A stretch of 64,000 bases of DNA from Rhizobiaceae bacterium (GTDB lineage: Bacteria > Pseudomonadota > Alphaproteobacteria > Rhizobiales > Rhizobiaceae). Position 1 is the stretch's first letter; every line of letters starts with the position of its first letter. Below, one piece after another: positions 17,950 through 28,831 of this stretch. Location: NCBI GenBank assembly GCA_016742175.1, contig JACVCH010000001.1, positions 1-64,000 of the forward strand, read 5' to 3'. The translations under genes were made by a program, and so were the position numbers. The notes beneath the pieces were generated by a model. It worked only from the letters and a program-made list of their open reading frames with translations. It was not told the origin of the DNA and did not search any database.

Positions 17950-18729
17950 ATGGCTGACCTTCGTAATTATCAGGCGCGGTACGGGGCCGCCGGCGTCCAG
18001 GCCGATGCCTCTATCGACCAGGGCCTGCGCGCCTATATGCTCAGGGTCTACAACCTGATGGCGCTCGGCCTCGCCATCACCGGCGTTGCCGCCCTCGGCA
18101 CCGTCTCGCTCGCCACCACCTCCGATCCGAGCCAGGCCGTCGCCACGCTCGGCAACGGCTCGATGCTGACCGCGCTCGGCGCCACGCTCTACGGCTCGCC
18201 GCTGCGCTGGGTCGTCATGCTCGCGCCGCTCGCCATGGTGTTCTTCCTGTCGTTCCGCATCGACAAGATGAGCGTATCGGCCGCGCAGACCACGTTCTGG
18301 GCCTACGCCGCGCTGATGGGCGTGTCGCTGTCGTCGATCTTCCTGGTCTACACGGCCCAGTCGATCACGCAGACCTTCTTCATCACCGCGACCGCCTTCG
18401 GCGCCCTGTCGCTGTGGGGCTATACGACCAAGCGCGACCTGACGGGCATGGGCTCGTTCCTGATCATGGGCGTGTTCGGCCTGATCATCGCGATGATCGT
18501 CAACATCTTCCTGCAGTCTTCGGCCTTGCAGTTCGCGGTTTCCGCGATCGGCGTGCTGATCTTCGCGGGCCTCACCGCCTACGACACGCAGAAGATCAAG
18601 GAGATGTATTTCGAGGGTGACGGCGCTATCGTCATGGGCCGCAAGGCCATCATGGGCGCGCTGCGTCTCTACCTCGACTTCATCAACCTCTTCATGTTCA
18701 TGCTGCAGTTCCTGGGCAACCGCGAATAG
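17950..18729 (+). CDS. Bax inhibitor-1/YccA family membrane protein
   Basis: A 259-residue protein with seven predicted membrane helices and the conserved C-terminal region GLTAYDTQKIKEMY (about residue 206). The family forms pH-sensitive calcium-leak channels or modulates membrane proteases (YccA with FtsH). The start at 17950, MADLRNYQARYG, gives the typical hydrophilic N-terminus; 29 further upstream residues in the frame show no similarity. Single gene with its own terminator. Confidence 0.95.
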   Translation: MADLRNYQARYGAAGVQADASIDQGLRAYMLRVYNLMALGLAITGVAALGTVSLATTSDPSQAVATLGNGSMLTALGATLYGSPLRWVVMLAPLAMVFFLSFRIDKMSVSAAQTTFWAYAALMGVSLSSIFLVYTAQSITQTFFITATAFGALSLWGYTTKRDLTGMGSFLIMGVFGLIIAMIVNIFLQSSALQFAVSAIGVLIFAGLTAYDTQKIKEMYFEGDGAIVMGRKAIMGALRLYLDFINLFMFMLQFLGNRE

Positions 18730-18750
18730 TCGGCACGAACGGAAATGGAC

Positions 18751-18778
18751 AAGGGCGGCCTTCGGGCCGCCCTTTTTC
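18751..18778 (+). terminator. Terminator after the BI-1 family gene
   Basis: Perfect hairpin AAGGGCGGCC-ttcg-GGCCGCCCTT followed by a T-run (CCTTTTTCG), 22 bases after the stop codon of the Bax inhibitor-1 family gene. Confidence 0.9.
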
Positions 18779-18851
18779 GTTGGGCCAGCCGCACGCGGGA
18801 TTTTCCTGATCGGAAAGCTCTCCTATCAATGATCGACCGGAGAGCCTTTGC

Positions 18852-19421
18852 ATGACCGCCATCACCATCCGCCCCGCCACGCGCGCCGACCTTCCCGCCA
18901 TCACCGAAATCTACGCCGACGCCGTTTCGAACGGCACGTCGAGCTACGAGCTCGTCCCGCCGGATCTTGCCGAGATGACGACGCGCTTCGCCGCGCTCGA
19001 GGCGGGCGGGTTTCCGTATCTCGCGGCCGAGCGGGCCGGGAAGCTCGTCGGCTACGCCTATGCGGGCGCTTTCCGTCCGCGCCCGGCCTATCGCTTCATC
19101 GTCGAGAACTCGGTCTATGTCGCGCCCGACGCCAAGGGTGCGGGTATCGGACGGTTATTGATGGAGCGCCTGATCGAGGCAGCGACGCGGCTCGGCTTTC
19201 GCCAGATGATCGCCGTCATCGGCGACGGCCGGCCGGACAGTGCTTCGGTGCGGCTACATGCGAAGATGGGCTTTGCGGATGCCGGCAGGCTCGTCGGCAC
19301 CGGCTACAAGCATGGCCGCTGGCTCGACACGGCCTTCATGCAGCTTGCGCTCAACGAGGGCGCGGATGCGCCGCCGGACCCCGCCTCGCTGCCCGAGCGC
19401 CGGTTCCGCGGCGAGGCGTGA
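18852..19421 (+). CDS. GNAT acetyltransferase, phosphinothricin/methionine sulfoximine acetyltransferase-like
   Basis: A 189-residue protein of the PAT/MddA branch of GNATs. It begins ITIRPATRADLPAITEIYADAV, has SSYELVPPDLAEM (about residue 30), the acetyl-CoA loop VAPDAKGAGIGRLLM (about residues 91-105) and the tail RWLDTAFMQ. Relatives acetylate phosphinothricin, methionine sulfoximine or sulfone. It is preceded by a possible ribosome site, GGAGAG, and follows a terminator, so it is transcribed alone. The precise substrate is not known. Confidence 0.9.
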   Translation: MTAITIRPATRADLPAITEIYADAVSNGTSSYELVPPDLAEMTTRFAALEAGGFPYLAAERAGKLVGYAYAGAFRPRPAYRFIVENSVYVAPDAKGAGIGRLLMERLIEAATRLGFRQMIAVIGDGRPDSASVRLHAKMGFADAGRLVGTGYKHGRWLDTAFMQLALNEGADAPPDPASLPERRFRGEA

Positions 19422-19424
19422 GGT

Positions 19425-20090
19425 TCAGTCCGACGACGATTTGAGCGCCAGCGCCGCCGCGAACGGGCCGATCACCGCGAAGAAGAGGGTGAGGGCACAC
19501 AGGATCAGGAACGGCGGCAGGAAGGGCTGCGGGTCGTTCGCCGCGCCATAGGCAGCCGAGACGCCGAAGATCAGAACCGGGATCACCAGCGGCAGGATCA
19601 ATACCGAGACGAGCAGCCCGCCGCGCGGCAGCGAGACGGCGACCGCCGCGCCGACCGCGCCGATGAAAGCGATGGCCGGCGTGCCGGCGAGGAGCGTCGC
19701 CGAGGTGGCGAGGATCGCGACCGGCTCCATGTTCATGAAGAGGCCGAGCAGCGGCGAGGCGACGACCAGCGGCAGCACGCTCGCGGTCCAGTGCGCGGCG
19801 CATTTGACGAAGATGGTCACGGCCAGCATGTGGCGCTGGTCGGCGAGGATCAGGAGATCGAGCGACCCATCCTCGCGGTCGGCCTGGAACAGGCGGTCGA
19901 GGCCGAGGAGCGAGGCGAGCAGGGCGCCGATCCAGAGGATCGCGGGGCCGATGCGGGCGAGGAGGTTCAGGTCGGGTCCGACGCCGAACGGGACGACGGC
20001 GACGACGGCGAGGAAGAACAACACGCCCACCAGCGCCCCGCCGCCGGCGCGGATGCCGAGCCGGATGTCGCGGTGGAGTAGGGCTAGCAT
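19425..20090 (-). CDS. ccmB: Heme exporter protein CcmB
   Basis: A 221-residue inner-membrane protein with six helices, of normal CcmB length. It forms with CcmA and CcmC the ABC complex that releases heme-loaded CcmE during cytochrome c maturation. The motif DREDGSLDLLIL (about residues 69-80) is typical. The start MLALLHRDIRLG at 20090 lies just outside a palindromic element; an open frame continues into the element but has no family similarity. It is 190 bases downstream of ccmA. Confidence 0.94.
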   Translation of the reverse strand: MLALLHRDIRLGIRAGGGALVGVLFFLAVVAVVPFGVGPDLNLLARIGPAILWIGALLASLLGLDRLFQADREDGSLDLLILADQRHMLAVTIFVKCAAHWTASVLPLVVASPLLGLFMNMEPVAILATSATLLAGTPAIAFIGAVGAAVAVSLPRGGLLVSVLILPLVIPVLIFGVSAAYGAANDPQPFLPPFLILCALTLFFAVIGPFAAALALKSSSD

Positions 20091-20119
20091 GAGGGTGATC
20101 CCCAAGCATTGCGGATAAC

Positions 20120-20279
20120 CACCCCCACTCCGTCCGCCTTCGGCGGCCACCTCTCCCCCTGCCCGGGGGAGAGGAAAGCGCTGCCGCATCGACGGCGCTT
20201 TTCCAGCTTGGGTTCCTCTCCCCCGGGCAGGGGGAGAGGTGGCACGCGAAGCGTGACGGAGTGGGGGTGATTGCGGCGC
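20120..20279. repeat. Palindromic intergenic element, family B, between ccmA and ccmB
   Basis: A 160-bp inverted repeat: the left arm CACCCCCACTCCGTC...CCTCTCCCCCTGCCC is mirrored on the right. Each arm carries a smaller hairpin (CCGCCTTCGGCGG on the left, CACGCGAAGCGTG on the right), plus CTCCCCCTGCCCGGGGGAG. The sequence is unlike family A. It fills the ccmA-ccmB gap and ends one base from the ccmA stop codon. Confidence 0.93.
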
Positions 20280-20280
20280 T

Positions 20281-20886
20281 TCATGCGTCAGCGCCGCCCA
20301 TCACCATCTCCCGAGCCCCCGCAATTCCCAGCGGCACGTGCGTCGCCGCCATGATCAGCCCGCCATCCTCCAGATGCGCCGCCATCAGCCCCGCGAACTG
20401 CCGTTCCGAACGCGCGTCGAGCCCCGCCGTCGGCTCGTCCAGCAGCCAGACCGGGCGATAGCTCACCAGCAGGCGCGCGATCGACGCCCGGCGCTTTTGT
20501 CCTGTCGAAAGATAGCCGAAGGGCAAATGTCCGATGTCGGGGAGGCCGACCATGTCCAGGGCCTCGTCGATCTCCAGATGCGGCTCGCCCTCGAAGTCGC
20601 GCCAGAATTTGAGGTTTTCCTCGACGCTCAAGGCCGTCTTCATTGCGTTCTGGTGGCCGAGATAATGCGCCGACGAGGCAATCGTCTCCTCGCCGACGCC
20701 TTCGAGAGAAACACTTCCCGCCGAGGGCGCGAGAAGCCCGGCGACGATGCGCAGGAGGGTCGATTTGCCCGAACCGTTCTCGCCGGTGACGACCAGCGCC
20801 TCGCCGGCCGAAATCGCGAAGTCGAGCGGGCCGAATACATGTTCGCCGGCCCGTTCGCCGCTCAGCCCTGTTGCCACGAGCCGCAT
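20281..20886 (-). CDS. ccmA: Cytochrome c biogenesis ATP-binding export protein CcmA
   Basis: A 201-residue ABC ATPase: Walker A GENGSGKST (residues 35-43), signature LSTGQKRR and Walker B WLLDEPTAGLD. Short length and sequence match CcmA. It powers release of holo-CcmE in cytochrome c maturation. It is divergent from acnA; a possible Irr-type iron-control element lies 54 bases upstream of its start. ccmC, ccmD and ccmG are 4.7 kb away on the other strand. Confidence 0.95.
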   Translation of the reverse strand: MRLVATGLSGERAGEHVFGPLDFAISAGEALVVTGENGSGKSTLLRIVAGLLAPSAGSVSLEGVGEETIASSAHYLGHQNAMKTALSVEENLKFWRDFEGEPHLEIDEALDMVGLPDIGHLPFGYLSTGQKRRASIARLLVSYRPVWLLDEPTAGLDARSERQFAGLMAAHLEDGGLIMAATHVPLGIAGAREMVMGGADA

Positions 20887-20939
20887 GGCGGACCCCCTGC
20901 CAAATATCTATCTTTGCGGCGAATTTTGCCCCGCCTCTC

Positions 20940-20956
20940 TCTAGAACTCTTCTACG
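20940..20956. promoter_or_regulatory. Possible Irr (ICE) box between ccmA and acnA
   Basis: TCTAGAACTCTTCTACG matches the iron control element TTTAGAAnnnTTCTAAA bound by Irr in Hyphomicrobiales at 11 of 14 fixed positions. It lies 54 bp upstream of ccmA and about 190 bp upstream of acnA. Both genes concern iron (heme handling, 4Fe-4S enzyme), which fits Irr control. The match was made by eye from remembered consensus. Confidence 0.45.
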
Positions 20957-21146
20957 AAATTCTCTATAGAACCGGCAACCACGCCAGCGGTCGGCGTGCA
21001 GATCATTTTGGCCGAACCAGCATGCGCGCCGCCTTGAACGGCCCGGTTGCGAGGTGACGGACAGCGGAAATGACCGTACCCGCACCTTTGCGCGTGATGC
21101 ACACTGGCGTTCGTCCCCCATCGGCACCGACAGTTAGGGAACGCAC

Positions 21147-23840
<2,694 letters not shown>

Positions 23841-23871
23841 CCGTTCGCACGACCATCAAGGTCGCGTGATC

Positions 23872-23900
23872 GAAACCGGGGCTTCGCGCCCCGGTTTTTC
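23872..23900 (+). terminator. Terminator after acnA
   Basis: Perfect 10-bp stem AAACCGGGGC / GCCCCGGTTT with a 5-nt loop, followed by TTTTTCG, about 30 bases after the acnA stop codon. Confidence 0.9.
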
Positions 23901-23991
23901 GTTTTCGGAGTCGAAAGGCAGGCAAATGCGCGAAAAACGGCGTCATTTGACATCGTTTGGCGCAAAACTTTCACTGCAACGTGACTTTCCG

Positions 23992-24020
23992 TTGACGTTC
24001 GGCTGCGCCTAACCTTATCC
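23992..24020 (+). promoter_or_regulatory. Possible sigma-70-type promoter of the DUF1223 gene
   Basis: TTGACG (23992-23997), a 17-base spacer and TTATCC (24015-24020), 49 bases before the ATG of the DUF1223 gene and after the acnA terminator. The -35 is good and the -10 is weak. Confidence 0.35.
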
Positions 24021-24068
24021 CGGTCTGGCGGCGCCATCCCGGCTCGACCGCTCGCAACCGGAACGATC

Positions 24069-24827
24069 ATGGGCAAGCGAAGCGCATTCGGGCTCATCGC
24101 CTTTGCGATAGCCAGCCTCGGGGCATTTGCCGCATCGGCGACGCCGGATGTCGACCGGCCCGTGGCGGTGGTGGAACTGTTCACCAGCCAGGGCTGCAAT
24201 TCCTGCCCCAAGGCCGACGCGCTTCTCGGCGAACTCGCCGAACGCGGTGACGTCGTCGCGCTCGCCTTCCATGTCGATTACTGGGACTATCTCGGCTGGA
24301 AGGACACGCTGGCGCGGCCCGAGCACACCGAGCGCCAGCGCGACTATTCGCGCATGTTCGGCAACCGCTCGGTCTATACGCCGCAGATCGTCGTCAACGG
24401 CTCGATCGATGTGAAGGGGTCCAAGCCCGCGCGGGTCGAATCGGCACTGCGGCGCGCGCAGATGGGCCACGCGCTCCCGGTCGAGGTCGACCTGTCCTTC
24501 ACCGACGACAGCCTCGTCATCGGCATCGGCGCGGGCAAGGCCGCTGCGGAAGCCGCCATCGTGATCGTCTATTTCGACGAGCGGGCCGATGTCGCCATTA
24601 CGCAGGGCAGCAATCGCGGTCGCACGCAAAGCTATGTCCACCCCGTCCGGGCGTTCCACAGCGGCGGCATGTGGCAGGGCGAGAGCCAGGAATTGCGGAT
24701 GCCCCTGCACGAGGTGCAGAAGAAGAGCAGCGGCGGCGTGGCCGTGCTCGTGCAGGAGATCAACGCCAACGGGCTGCCGGGAACGATCCGCGGCGCGGCG
24801 ATGATCCACCATCAGCCGGGCTCCTGA
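24069..24827 (+). CDS. DUF1223 thioredoxin-fold secreted protein
   Basis: A 252-residue protein with a signal peptide (about residues 1-24). The DUF1223 core begins VAVVELFTSQGCNSCPKADALL with a CxxC pair, C43 and C46, as in thioredoxin-like proteins, followed by HVDYWDYLGWKD and YTPQIVVNG. It is probably a periplasmic redox protein. Its neighbours are acnA and ccm genes, so a role in thiol or cytochrome maturation is possible but unproven. Confidence 0.9.
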   Translation: MGKRSAFGLIAFAIASLGAFAASATPDVDRPVAVVELFTSQGCNSCPKADALLGELAERGDVVALAFHVDYWDYLGWKDTLARPEHTERQRDYSRMFGNRSVYTPQIVVNGSIDVKGSKPARVESALRRAQMGHALPVEVDLSFTDDSLVIGIGAGKAAAEAAIVIVYFDERADVAITQGSNRGRTQSYVHPVRAFHSGGMWQGESQELRMPLHEVQKKSSGGVAVLVQEINANGLPGTIRGAAMIHHQPGS

Positions 24828-25163
24828 CCCGACCGCGACTGCGCTGATTTTCAGGGCGGATTTTTGAGGATTGTTGACCGGAGTTGGTTCGATCCGACGT
24901 CGGCCCCGTGGGCGGGGGGCTTGGGGTTACGGAAACCGGGTCGGACCGAACCGTCTCAGGCAACGGCTGCAGACTGTCCCCGGATTGGGGCCGCAAATGG
25001 GATTAATTGTGGCGAAATTATGCCCTGCCATCACCAATTCGGACAGACTGTCCCGCGTCGTGAAAGCGGTGTGACTGCCGGGCAACAGTACATTTGGCCT
25101 TGCAATCTCCAGCCGCCCGCGCGACCCTTCCTCGTCGCGAAACTGTCACGAGGAGGTTCGCCG
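24828..25163. other. Intergenic region between DUF1223 and DUF2794 genes
   Basis: 336 bases. The DUF2794 frame stays open through much of it, but the upstream part has no family similarity. GAGGAGG at 25150-25156 is a strong ribosome site for the ATG at 25164. I see no terminator, repeat or RNA gene here. Confidence 0.5.
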
Positions 25164-25547
25164 ATGACCGATGGCGGATTTGGCGGAGGCACCGATTCCT
25201 CCGCAATACTCATCCCGCTTCATGAAGCTCGCCGCGAGCGCATGGAGCTTCCCGTCACCTTTCACCGTCTCGAACTCGACCTGATCCTGCGTCTTTACAG
25301 CCGCATGGTCGCCGCCGGCGAATGGCGCGACTACGCCATCGACCATCTCAAGGACAAGGCGCTGTTCTCGGTCTTTCGGCGAACGAGCGAAGTTCCACTC
25401 TTCCAGATCGTGAAGACGCCGGCGCTCGCCCGCAAGCAAGGCGCGTTCTCTGTCGTGGCAGCGAACGGAGCCATCCTGAAACGCGGACACGAACTGCCAC
25501 GCGTCCTGAACGTCTTCGATTCCAAGCTGAAGCTCGTCGGCGCCTGA
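25164..25547 (+). CDS. DUF2794 domain protein
   Basis: A 127-residue soluble protein made almost entirely of the DUF2794 domain: PVTFHRLELDLILRLYSRMVAAGEWRDYAI followed by KDKALFSVFRR. The family is restricted mainly to alphaproteobacteria and often lies near acnA and ccm genes; its function is unknown. The ATG at 25164 has a strong GAGGAGG eight bases upstream, which decides the start over the longer frame. Confidence 0.9.
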   Translation: MTDGGFGGGTDSSAILIPLHEARRERMELPVTFHRLELDLILRLYSRMVAAGEWRDYAIDHLKDKALFSVFRRTSEVPLFQIVKTPALARKQGAFSVVAANGAILKRGHELPRVLNVFDSKLKLVGA

Positions 25548-25625
25548 GGCGCGCGACGAACTCACGCACACGGGCGTGATCATGCGGCGATTGCACGGCC
25601 GACCGCCGCGGTTTATCTGGAAGCG

Positions 25626-26393
25626 ATGAGCGAAACGAGCGCCCCTCAAGCCAGATTGACCGATATCGCCAACCCGACACGGTTCATAGGCATCGTCGAC
25701 CGCCTGCTTCCGTGGATCTACGGACTGGCGGCGGCAACGCTGGCCGCAGGCCTCGTCCTGAGCTTTTCCGCGCCGGAGGACTACCAGCAGGGCATCACCG
25801 TGCGGATCATGTATATCCACGTGCCCTTCGCGTGGCTTGCCATGATGTGCTATTCGCTGATGGCGGTTTCGGCGCTCGGCACGCTCGTCTGGCGCCATCC
25901 GCTGGCCGACGTCGCGCTCAAGGCGGCCGCGCCGCTCGGCGGCGCCTTCACGCTGCTCGCGCTCGCCACCGGCTCGATCTGGGGCAAGCCGATGTGGGGA
26001 ACGTGGTGGGTCTGGGACGCGCGGCTCACCTCCGTCTTCGTCCTCTTCCTCATGTATCTCGGCATCATCGCGCTGACCCGCGCGCTCGACGATCCGGGAC
26101 GGTCTGCCAAGGCTGCGGCAATCGTCACTCTGGTCGGCTTCGTCAACATCCCGATCATCAAGTTCTCGGTCGACTGGTGGAACACGCTGCACCAGCCGGC
26201 TTCCGTCATCCGCCTCGACGGGCCGACGATCCATTCCTCGATGCTGTGGCCGCTGCTGGTCATGGCGCTGGGCTTCACGGTGCTGTTGCTGGCCTTTCAC
26301 CTGACCGCGATGCGCACCGAAATCTGGCGCCGCCGGGTCGCCGCCATGCGCCGGCTGGCAGCGCGGCGGGCGGATGCGGAGGTGCGGGTTTGA
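25626..26393 (+). CDS. ccmC: Heme exporter / cytochrome c maturation protein CcmC
   Basis: A 255-residue inner-membrane protein with six helices. The tryptophan-rich heme-binding signature WGTWWVWDARLTS (about residues 125-137) is complete, and conserved histidines flank it (IHVPFAW; LHQPASV). CcmC transfers heme to CcmE. It is the first gene of ccmC-ccmD-ccmG, with overlapping reading frames. Confidence 0.96.
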   Translation: MSETSAPQARLTDIANPTRFIGIVDRLLPWIYGLAAATLAAGLVLSFSAPEDYQQGITVRIMYIHVPFAWLAMMCYSLMAVSALGTLVWRHPLADVALKAAAPLGGAFTLLALATGSIWGKPMWGTWWVWDARLTSVFVLFLMYLGIIALTRALDDPGRSAKAAAIVTLVGFVNIPIIKFSVDWWNTLHQPASVIRLDGPTIHSSMLWPLLVMALGFTVLLLAFHLTAMRTEIWRRRVAAMRRLAARRADAEVRV

Positions 26394-26548
26394 GCCACCT
26401 TGCCTATGTCAGCGCGGCTTATGGTGCAGCGTTCCTCGTCCTGGCCGCGATCGTGGTCTGGCTTGCCGCCGATCACCGCGCCCGCCGGCGCGAGCTTGCC
26501 GAACTCGAGACGCGGGGCGTGCGCCGCCGCTCGCAGGCGCGGCCATGA
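26390..26548 (+). CDS. ccmD: Heme exporter protein CcmD
   Basis: A 52-residue single-helix protein, MSHLAYVSAAYGAAF... with a charged Arg/Glu-rich tail. The TTG start overlaps the ccmC stop (TTGA). CcmD stabilises the CcmABC-CcmE complex. Size, position between ccmC and ccmG, and the AYVSAAYGAAFLVL pattern support the call. Confidence 0.92.
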   Translation: MSHLAYVSAAYGAAFLVLAAIVVWLAADHRARRRELAELETRGVRRRSQARP

Positions 26549-27117
26549 GCGTCGAGGCCGAAGCGCCGAAAAGACGCCTGCCCTGGCTGGCGCTCCTGCC
26601 GCTCGCGCTTTTCCTCGGCCTTGCCGGCGTGTTCCTGTTTCAGCTTCTGTCCGGGCGCGATGCCTCCGTCGTGCCCTCCGCGCTGATCGGCGCGACGGCG
26701 CCGCAGACCAACCTGCCGCCGCTCGAAGGCTCGCCGCTGCCCGGCATCGAGAGCGCCGCCTTCGACGGCAAGCTCACGCTCGTCAACGTGTGGGCATCTT
26801 GGTGCGCGCCCTGCCGGCAGGAGCATCCGCTGCTGATGGACCTCGCCGAGGACGAGAACCTCGTGATCGCCGGGCTGAACTACAAGGACCGGCCGCAGCA
26901 GGCGCGCGGGTTCCTGGCTGAACTCGGCAATCCCTATGACGCCATCGGCGTCGATGGTTCGGGACGCACCGCCATCGACTGGGGCGTCTACGGTGTTCCC
27001 GAAACCTTCCTCGTCGGGCCGGACGGTACGATCCTCTACAAGCATGTCGGGCCGTTCACGGCGCAATCGATGCGCGACGGCCTGATGCCGGCGATCGAAA
27101 AAGCGCGCGGCGGCTGA
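26545..27117 (+). CDS. ccmG: Thiol:disulfide interchange protein CcmG (DsbE)
   Basis: A 190-residue protein with an N-terminal membrane anchor (about residues 12-36) and a periplasmic thioredoxin domain. The active site is WCAPC with C87 and C90. The GVYGVPETFLV motif with a cis-proline is present. It reduces apocytochrome c cysteines before heme attachment. The ATG overlaps the ccmD stop (ATGA). Its stop is immediately followed by the sqdC stop on the other strand. Confidence 0.95.
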   Translation: MSVEAEAPKRRLPWLALLPLALFLGLAGVFLFQLLSGRDASVVPSALIGATAPQTNLPPLEGSPLPGIESAAFDGKLTLVNVWASWCAPCRQEHPLLMDLAEDENLVIAGLNYKDRPQQARGFLAELGNPYDAIGVDGSGRTAIDWGVYGVPETFLVGPDGTILYKHVGPFTAQSMRDGLMPAIEKARGG

Positions 27118-27996
27118 TCAGGCGAGAAGCGCGCGGATTGTTCGTTCGAGCAGGGGCCGGCCGCCGGGTGTCCAGCCAAGTGATTTCAGCCGGGCGCAAT
27201 CCATCTCGTTGATCGCTGACGCGTCCGCCCGACCGGGCAGGGGATGCGCCGAGCCGGTCGCAGCCTTGACGATGGCGAGCAGGTGGTGCCGGTCGACCAT
27301 CAAATCGGACACGTTGAGGATTGCCGGCGTCGGCCCGTCGAGCGCGATGCGGATCGCGGCGGCGACGTCCTCGCCATGGACTTCCGTGCCCGCGCGGGGC
27401 GCGATTTCCTTGCCTGCGAGGTAATCGTCGAAGAGGTCGGCCCATTTGTGCCGGCGTCCCGGGCCAGCAGGGCCGTAGACACCGGTGACGCGCAGGACGG
27501 ACGCGGTGAAATCTCCGTCCACCACTGCGAGCAATGCCTGTTCCGCATCGCGTTTGACCTTGCCGTAGAGCGTGTCCGGCATCGCTGGCGTGTCTTCGTT
27601 GAGCGCCGTGCCGGGTGCTTTGGGTCCGTAAACGGCCCGAGTCGAGAGAAACACCGCGCGCGGCACCCCGGCCTGCTTTGCCGCCTCAAAGAGCGCGACC
27701 GAGCCATCTCGGTTGCGGCGGACGAAACCTTCAGGATCGTCGCCCTCACCGCCGCGATACTTCCCCGGCAAATGGTCGAAGGCCGCGTGGACGACCGCGT
27801 CGAAGCCGGCGAAGGTTTCGGGGCGGAACGTCCGCGGTTCGAGGTCGCCCATATGGAAATCGACAGGCTTCGAGAAGAAGTTCGGAGGCGGCGGGTTCCT
27901 GCCGAGAACCGTCACCGAGTCGCCGTCGGCCAGCAACCGCTCGACGATGAAGCGGCCGACATAGCCCGAACCGCCGGTGACGAGGATGCGGGTCAT
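27118..27996 (-). CDS. sqdC: NAD(P)-dependent epimerase/reductase SqdC, sulfolipid synthesis
   Basis: A 292-residue extended SDR with an N-terminal GGSGYVG nucleotide loop (residues 8-14) and active-site residues in LSTRAVYGPKAPG (Tyr) with a later YGKVKRD (Tyr/Lys). It follows the GT8 gene with an ATGA overlap and sqdB further upstream, the sqdB-sqdD-sqdC order of Sinorhizobium meliloti and Rhodobacter. In Rhodobacter the sqdC mutant accumulates an altered sulfoquinovosyl lipid precursor; the exact reaction is not settled. Name rests on context plus family. Confidence 0.8.
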   Translation of the reverse strand: MTRILVTGGSGYVGRFIVERLLADGDSVTVLGRNPPPPNFFSKPVDFHMGDLEPRTFRPETFAGFDAVVHAAFDHLPGKYRGGEGDDPEGFVRRNRDGSVALFEAAKQAGVPRAVFLSTRAVYGPKAPGTALNEDTPAMPDTLYGKVKRDAEQALLAVVDGDFTASVLRVTGVYGPAGPGRRHKWADLFDDYLAGKEIAPRAGTEVHGEDVAAAIRIALDGPTPAILNVSDLMVDRHHLLAIVKAATGSAHPLPGRADASAINEMDCARLKSLGWTPGGRPLLERTIRALLA

Positions 27997-28808
27997 GGCG
28001 ACGGGTTGGCCAGCGTGTCGATATCCGGAATGTTCTCTCCGGTGAGATATGCGCGCCACAGATCGATCAGCGGGCGCAGACGCTCGGCCTTCGGATGGTC
28101 GGTTTCCCACGGTTTTTCATACTGGAAATGGATCACCCGGACCGACTTCCAGTCCCACAACGCGGGCAGCGCGAACCAGACATATTGCAGCATGTTGTCG
28201 AAGACCGGCAGGCCGTGCCAGTCTGGGAAGAAATCCTGCAGGAAGGTCTGGTCGGTGCGCGGCCAGTGCGCGCCGGGTGCGTCGAGCCGGGCAAGCATCG
28301 CGTCGAAGGTCGCGCGCGAGGGCCTTGCCACGAACACGCCGGAGTTCATCCGGTGAAAGTCGGCAAGGCTCTCATAGACGTTCGGCGCCGCGCAGAATTC
28401 GGGATAGGCGAACAGCCGGTCGATGTTGCGGATCACGATCGCGTCGGCGTCGATGAAGACGATGCGGTCGTACGCTTCCATCTCCCAAAGCCGCAGCTTG
28501 GCGAAATTGTCGAGCGGGGTGTGGAAGTCCGGCTTGCGGCCCTTGGTGAAGGGCTTTTCGGCGTGGATTCGGGCGCGGGAATGGCGCTCGTTGAAGGCAT
28601 CGGAGGTGGGCAGGAGGTCGGCACAGTGGAGCTTCGCGCCGAGCGCGGCCAAAGGTTGCAGCGCCGCGCAGTCAATGCCGCCGGTGTGCATGACGACGAT
28701 GTCGGCAACGGTGCCGGTCAGCTTCAGCGAGCGGACGAGCGCGGTGGCGCCGAGGACGTAGTCGGGATTGGTGACGAGGGTGGCGTAGGCGTGTTTTTCG
28801 GGCTTCAC
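27993..28808 (-). CDS. sqdD: Glycosyltransferase family 8 SqdD (sulfoquinovosyl transfer)
   Basis: A protein of about 271 residues of the glycogenin-like GT8 family. The N-terminal strand HAYATLVTNPDYVLGATALVRSL and the metal-binding FIDADAIV (DxD) are clear, with HFQYEKPW near the C-terminus. In sqdBDC operons this enzyme is thought to transfer sulfoquinovose from UDP-sulfoquinovose to the lipid acceptor. No ATG lies near the start; GTG at 28808 gives a normal N-terminus, while another GTG at 28865 would put 19 residues into a palindromic repeat. Start is therefore uncertain. Confidence 0.82.
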   Translation of the reverse strand: MKPEKHAYATLVTNPDYVLGATALVRSLKLTGTVADIVVMHTGGIDCAALQPLAALGAKLHCADLLPTSDAFNERHSRARIHAEKPFTKGRKPDFHTPLDNFAKLRLWEMEAYDRIVFIDADAIVIRNIDRLFAYPEFCAAPNVYESLADFHRMNSGVFVARPSRATFDAMLARLDAPGAHWPRTDQTFLQDFFPDWHGLPVFDNMLQYVWFALPALWDWKSVRVIHFQYEKPWETDHPKAERLRPLIDLWRAYLTGENIPDIDTLANPSP

Positions 28809-28831
28809 GTCGCCGTACGCGCTTTGTCGCG

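Noticed and set aside
27111-27120. Terminator between ccmG and sqdC
   Set aside because: The two stops abut with no hairpin or T-run between; transcripts of the two operons probably overlap at their 3' ends.
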